From: Deltaproteobacteria bacterium
Lineage (GTDB): Bacteria; Desulfobacterota; Desulfobacteria; Desulfobacterales; JAUVGT01
Assembly: GCA_030593645.1 (NCBI GenBank)
Contig: JAUVGT010000136.1
Span: 1-11,177, forward strand
DNA: 11,177 nucleotides
Direction: 5' to 3'
Position 1 is the first letter of the stretch. Every line of letters starts with the position of its first letter. The notes below the pieces were generated by a model. It did no database searches. It was not told the origin of the DNA and worked only from the letters and a program-made list of their open reading frames with translations. Shown here one piece after another: positions 8,352-11,177 of the stretch. The position numbers and the translations under genes are program-made.

Positions 8352-8888
8352 CTACTCATGCGCCATAAAGAGCCTGATTTTAAATTCATTTGTTTCCACA
8401 ATCGAACGGATTTCAATATTTTCAATTTGCTCAAGCGCCGGCAGGCGGCAAAGCTGAAACAGGAATCCATGAAAATTTAAAAAATCACCTGTGAGAACGA
8501 TGTTTATCAGCAGGTGGCCTGATTCGCTTATCAAAGATTCAACATCCGGTTTAAACGCTGTAATTTTCATATTTGTTTTCGAAGCGATTTTTTTAATAAT
8601 GGATGAAATTTTTTTTGTGTCGCTTCTCGATAATTTTACTTTTACCAGTTCTGAAAACTCTTCAGGCTGTTTTAGCTGTGCTTTTTTTAAAAGATTTTTG
8701 TAAACGGGAGCGAGTATTTTTTGCTCCTCAATTTTTGTATGCATTTCAGTCAGTTTATAATCCAGCTCCTCTGAAGTTGTTTTAATCGGCAGGATGGCCA
8801 GAAAGTAAAAACTCACTATTCCGCTGCTGAACACCAGGAAAAAAATAAGGCTCTTTGTGGGGATATTGGATAACTTGATTTTTTTCAT
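8352..8888 (-). CDS. pilO: PilO/MshJ-like inner-membrane alignment protein
   Basis: This 178-residue protein has a short basic N-terminus, one membrane segment (about residues 13-34), a coiled-coil stretch (about 38-70) and a periplasmic ferredoxin-like domain. The segment LLINIVLTGDFLNFHGFLFQL is the PilO-type core strand and helix, where family members read roughly L-x-L-x-G-x-Y/F-x-x-L/F. PilO proteins pair with PilN (here the C-terminal half of the preceding gene) to join the cytoplasmic ATPase complex to PilP and the secretin. I chose the ATG at 8888. The frame stays open upstream to a TTG at 8960, but those 24 extra codons lie mostly in the inserted mobile element, so they are not ancestral coding sequence. 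Before insertion this ATG would have stood one base after the stop of the upstream gene. Symbol by family; mshJ is the positional equivalent. Confidence 0.85.
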   Translation of the reverse strand: MKKIKLSNIPTKSLIFFLVFSSGIVSFYFLAILPIKTTSEELDYKLTEMHTKIEEQKILAPVYKNLLKKAQLKQPEEFSELVKVKLSRSDTKKISSIIKKIASKTNMKITAFKPDVESLISESGHLLINIVLTGDFLNFHGFLFQLCRLPALEQIENIEIRSIVETNEFKIRLFMAHE

Positions 8889-8891
8889 ATC

Positions 8892-8897
8892 AGCTTT
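8892..8897 (+). repeat. Target-site duplication AGCTTT, left copy
   Basis: AGCTTT directly abuts the GATGG tip of the element at 8898 and recurs directly after its other tip at 9086-9091. The match extends two bases outward on the left and into the element tip on the right (TCAGCTTT at 8890-8897 and 9084-9091). The duplication is therefore 6 bp if the tips are symmetrical, or 8 bp if the right tip ends at 9083. Confidence 0.75.
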
Positions 8898-9085
8898 GAT
8901 GGTCTCGTAAAAAGTCCGAATTAGACGGTTTCGTAAAGAGTTCAAATTCAAGGCGTGCAATTTATGTAATGATGAAGCGTACTTATCGGACCCGCCCTGT
9001 TAAATCTGTCTTTTTATTTAACCGGGGCGTTGAATCATTGCAAAATGCAGCACAACGCAGAAGTTGGACGTTTTACGAAACCGTC
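8898..9085 (+). mobile_element. Complete 188-bp palindromic MITE-like element (copy B)
   Basis: The two ends are inverted repeats: the left reads GATGGTCTCGTAAAAAGTCC and the right, reverse-complemented, GACGGTTTCGTAAAACGTCC. The interior is a long imperfect palindrome. The left arm from GACGGTTTCG at 8924 to about 8984 mirrors the right arm from about 9028 to 9085, for example GTAATGATGAAGCG against GCAATGATTCAACG. The left end carries one extra 26-bp tandem copy of the end unit (8898-8923). The centre (8989-9027) holds 39 bases that the copy at 11039 lacks. These have their own hairpin, GTTAAAT (8999-9005) against ATTTAAC (9016-9022). There is no transposase gene, so it would move only with help in trans. 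It sits exactly between two pilus genes with AGCTTT on both sides. In the transcript it would form a long hairpin that could separate or weaken expression of the downstream genes. Confidence 0.85.
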
Positions 9086-10865
9086 AGCTTTCAGTAAATT
9101 TTAATTGTGCGGTAAATTGTAAAACCGCTTCATTATTCAAAAAACCAAAGGATTTCTTCTTAATTACAGGCTGTTCAAATAAAAGGGAGCTCCTCAGGGA
9201 TATCAGGTAGCCGGCAAGGGAGGCTTCCAGAGATGTCTGTTCACCTGAGATTATACCTTCAAAAAGAAGGAATTTTTCGTCTTTCCGGGTTTTACCGCCT
9301 TTACCATCGGTATTTTTCATCTTTTTGCCCAGCGCGGCTGTAATACTGAGCAACCGGATATTTACTGGCGTTAGATTTGAAATCTCAGATAAAACAGCGA
9401 TACCCAGGTATTTTTTACTGTATTTGCCGTACGCTTCATTTTTTAGTTTTGCCTGATCAACGAGTTTGAGAATAATTTCCTGATTTACTATTGTATCGAA
9501 TCCTTCCAGCTGGTGTTCAAGATTCGCAATTTCACGATATTTTTTATCCACATTATGACCCAGAAATAAAAAATACCCGATACAAAAAGACATCATTGCG
9601 ACAAAACACGCCACAGTGATTCGATCAATAAGTACACTCCGGGCGTATTTCATTTTTTCTTTATGGGTGTACAAAAAGTTCGGTGTAATCGAATTATTTG
9701 AAAGCGCCATCCCCATGGCCGGGGCATAAGAGCTTTTTATGCCGGCGGCTTTTGGAATGGATATCTTCTTAAGAAAGTCAGGATTTGTCATAAATGGATC
9801 AAAGGTCTCGCAGTCAAGCCCTGATTCGTCAGTAATATAGTCGACAATCCGTTTGTGCGGACGAATTTCGCTGGATATATAGATTTTTTCAACACGCTCA
9901 TTATCAAAATTCTGTGAATAATGTTCAAATGTTCTTTCGATCTGCCTGACCAGACGTTCCAATGCGGGCAGAATCAGCATGAATATTTCAGCCTCCTTGG
10001 GATCAAGTTCTGTGTTTTCCAGGGGAGATGAAGATGTGTCATGAATGAGATTAAAAAATATCTGCTGGGCCTCATCTGTTTTGATATGGTTCTGGTTGAC
10101 CGGCGTGTCCATCTTTTCAATATCCACAATATTCCGAATTTGATCAGAGTATTCATATTGGCGGCCGTTTAACTTTCCCTGCATCGATTCCTTCATGGTT
10201 TTTATGCCCGCTTTGATGCCGCGGGACAAAACCAGATTTCCTTTCGAGAAAATATCAATGCGGGACCAATCTCTGCCAATATACAGGCTTGATATGTTTT
10301 TTGCAGCCGCCTCTATCCAGCTGGTTCTTAAAAGATTCTGAAACGCAAAGGGAACGATAGATATCCCGGTCAGTTGGTAGGCCGCTTTTGAAAAGGTTCT
10401 TCTGAGGACCTCGATTTCATGTTTCGGAACCGCGAAAGACATGATTTCTGTTTTTAAGGTTCCGTGTTCATTCGTTTCACCCAGTACTTCAAAATCAAAG
10501 GTGGTGGCTTTATAATCAAATGGCGCGATTTTTCTGTGGGCCCAGTAAACAGCATTCGCAATCTGCTTTCTAGGTACTTTGGGAATTTTCAAATATCGCA
10601 TCTCAACTCTGGCTGAGGATATATTGGCCCATATTTCAAAGTTTTTTGTTGTACCGCAGAATGGTGTCAGAGATGATTTTAGAAACGGCACAAAATTGAT
10701 GTGATCAGGTTTGATTCCGGTTTCAAAAGGAATGTCTTTGTAATCGATGAGTTCCGGGTGGTGTGAGGATGAATATCTGATTTTTGCCAGCTTTATATTA
10801 TCATGACCGATATCAACGCCGATTGTTACCGCTTTTTTTATGGAGAACGGGGTGGTCAAATGCAT
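9084..10865 (-). CDS. mshI: PilM-PilN fusion, MshI/GspL-like inner-membrane complex protein
   Basis: This 593-residue protein joins two parts of the pilus alignment complex that are separate genes in classical type IVa systems. Residues about 12-390 are a PilM-type actin-like ATPase domain, with a first phosphate loop VTIGVDIGHDNIKLAKI (13-29) and the late family motif YAPAMGMALS (about 380-389). Then PNFLYTHKEK recalls the INLLP segment by which free PilN binds PilM. One membrane segment (about 417-436), a coiled coil (about 440-480) and a PilN-like periplasmic domain (LSEISNLTPVNIRLLSI onward) follow. GspL and MshI have the same plan. The ATG at 10865 has GGGGAG nine bases upstream and starts just before the phosphate loop. 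A TTG at 11009 would add 48 residues; I see no support for it. The TGA stop is completed by the GA tip of the downstream mobile element. Confidence 0.9.
   Translation of the reverse strand: MHLTTPFSIKKAVTIGVDIGHDNIKLAKIRYSSSHHPELIDYKDIPFETGIKPDHINFVPFLKSSLTPFCGTTKNFEIWANISSARVEMRYLKIPKVPRKQIANAVYWAHRKIAPFDYKATTFDFEVLGETNEHGTLKTEIMSFAVPKHEIEVLRRTFSKAAYQLTGISIVPFAFQNLLRTSWIEAAAKNISSLYIGRDWSRIDIFSKGNLVLSRGIKAGIKTMKESMQGKLNGRQYEYSDQIRNIVDIEKMDTPVNQNHIKTDEAQQIFFNLIHDTSSSPLENTELDPKEAEIFMLILPALERLVRQIERTFEHYSQNFDNERVEKIYISSEIRPHKRIVDYITDESGLDCETFDPFMTNPDFLKKISIPKAAGIKSSYAPAMGMALSNNSITPNFLYTHKEKMKYARSVLIDRITVACFVAMMSFCIGYFLFLGHNVDKKYREIANLEHQLEGFDTIVNQEIILKLVDQAKLKNEAYGKYSKKYLGIAVLSEISNLTPVNIRLLSITAALGKKMKNTDGKGGKTRKDEKFLLFEGIISGEQTSLEASLAGYLISLRSSLLFEQPVIKKKSFGFLNNEAVLQFTAQLKFTES
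9086..9091 (+). repeat. Target-site duplication AGCTTT, right copy
   Basis: This is the second copy of the direct repeat flanking the 188-bp element. On the minus strand it reads AAAGCT, the last codons of the mshI-like gene before its TGA. Confidence 0.75.
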
Positions 10866-10874
10866 TTTTATCCA

Positions 10875-10880
10875 CTCCCC
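10875..10880 (-). promoter_or_regulatory. Ribosome binding site deciding the mshI-like ATG start
   Basis: The minus strand reads GGGGAG, then nine bases, then ATG at 10865. It is the strongest ribosome-site match I found before a start in this window and favours the ATG over the TTG at 11009. Confidence 0.65.
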
Positions 10881-10983
10881 GCTCCCCCGGTGAGTTTCGA
10901 TATTGATCGATTTATACTTCTTTCGATCTTTATCACGGATGAGATCAAGCAGTTTTTCAGTAGAAGAGATTTCGTCGTATTTC

Positions 10984-11000
10984 GGCAAAATTATTTCCCG
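10984..11000 (-). promoter_or_regulatory. Weak candidate sigma-54 (-24/-12) promoter
   Basis: The minus strand reads CGGGAAATAATTTTGCC. It has the GG, ten bases, GC spacing that sigma-54 promoters require and a good -12 half (TTTTGC). The -24 half is poor (CGGGAA against TGGCAC). It lies about 120 bases upstream of the first gene of the visible operon, which also ends with a sigma-54 activator. A match of this quality can arise by chance in A/T-rich DNA. Confidence 0.25.
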
Positions 11001-11038
11001 TATTTTCAAATGATACCCAGATATGATATGGAAAGAAT

Positions 11039-11177
11039 GATGGTCTCGTAAAAAGTCCGAATTAGACGGTTTCGTAAAGAGTTCAAATTCAAGGCGTGCA
11101 AATTTTGTAATGATGAAGCGTACTTATCGTACGTTGAATCATTGCAAAATGCAGCACAACGCAGAAGTTGGACTTTT
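11039..11177 (+). mobile_element. Second MITE-like element (copy A), cut by the window end
   Basis: It starts with the same GATGGTCTCGTAAAAAGTCC tip and is identical to the copy at 8898 over the first 62 or so bases. It then differs at two bases before the centre and is identical again over about 42 bases of the right arm. The centre has only two bases (TA, 11130-11131) where copy B has 39. Those two bases complete a small stem, CGTAC (11119-11123) with GTACG (11129-11133). The sequence stops at GGACTTTT, about 11 bases short of the expected ACGAAACCGTC tip. The left flank is AAGAAT (11033-11038), so the same six bases are expected just after the missing tip if this copy also made a duplication. 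Confidence 0.8.

Larger units (their letters stand above)
10866..11038 (-). other. Leader region upstream of the mshI-like gene
   Basis: These 173 bases lie between the preferred start codon and the second mobile element. The frame of the mshI-like gene stays open through the stretch and into the element, but no family-like sequence appears before the ATG. It holds the ribosome site at 10875-10880 and a weak sigma-54 promoter candidate at 10984-11000. No tRNA, riboswitch or terminator was recognised. Confidence 0.5.

Noticed and set aside
1447..10865. Reading the cluster as a type II secretion system
   Set aside because: GspC, GspG-K and GspM-type genes are not seen. The gene order matches msh loci, and the secretin is shorter than GspD and has an STN-type N-terminus. 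Some ambiguity remains because the families are homologous.
10866..11009. TTG start at 11009 giving 48 more residues on the mshI-like protein
   Set aside because: The family normally begins just before the phosphate loop. The ATG at 10865 has a good GGGGAG site, and the extra residues show no family resemblance.

Overview
The window carries one co-oriented gene cluster, transcribed right to left on the minus strand. It encodes most of the assembly machine of a type IV pilus of the MSHA (mannose-sensitive haemagglutinin) type. In transcription order the genes are: a PilM-PilN fusion (MshI-like), a PilO-like protein (MshJ-like), a small PilP/GspC-like protein (MshK-like), an outer-membrane secretin (MshL), an ExeA-type AAA ATPase with LysM and SPOR-like extensions (MshM-like), the assembly ATPase (MshE), the inner-membrane platform protein (MshG), and a membrane-anchored sigma-54 activator. 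This is the I-J-K-L-M-(N)-E-G order known from Vibrio msh loci, with mshN absent. No pilin, prepilin peptidase or retraction ATPase lies in the window; pilin genes would be expected beyond position 1.

The moderate-to-low G+C, the sigma-54 activator inside a pilus operon and the hybrid MSHA/T2SS gene content suggest a Gram-negative deltaproteobacterium-like organism (Desulfobacterota, perhaps Desulfobacterales). This is inference; there is no rRNA or other phylogenetic marker here.

The least ordinary feature is a small non-coding palindromic element of a MITE-like family. One complete copy (8898-9085, 188 bp) lies exactly between the mshI-like stop codon and the mshJ-like start codon and is flanked by the direct repeat AGCTTT (extendable to TCAGCTTT). 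Removing the element and one repeat restores a coupled gene junction in which TGA is followed one base later by ATG. A second, nearly identical copy in the same orientation begins at 11039, upstream of the mshI-like gene, and runs off the window. A short solo end lies at 4460-4502, at the stop codon of the mshM-like gene. At both gene ends the GA tip of the element supplies the last two bases of the TGA stop.

Layout: 1-55, nothing recognised; 56-1435, sigma-54 activator; 1447-2670, mshG; 2722-4425, mshE; 4460-4502, solo element end; 4501-6099, mshM-like; 6150-7763, mshL; 7846-8334, mshK-like; 8352-8888, mshJ/pilO-like; 8898-9085, element; 9084-10865, mshI-like (PilM-PilN fusion); 10866-11038, leader with a weak sigma-54 promoter candidate; 11039-11177, second element copy.

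Expected working of the machine: MshE and MshG power and anchor pilus assembly. The MshI-MshJ-MshK proteins form the inner-membrane alignment complex that connects to the MshL secretin pore. The MshM-like protein probably couples ATP use to peptidoglycan binding and secretin placement. The sigma-54 activator probably controls this cluster or the pilin genes next to it.
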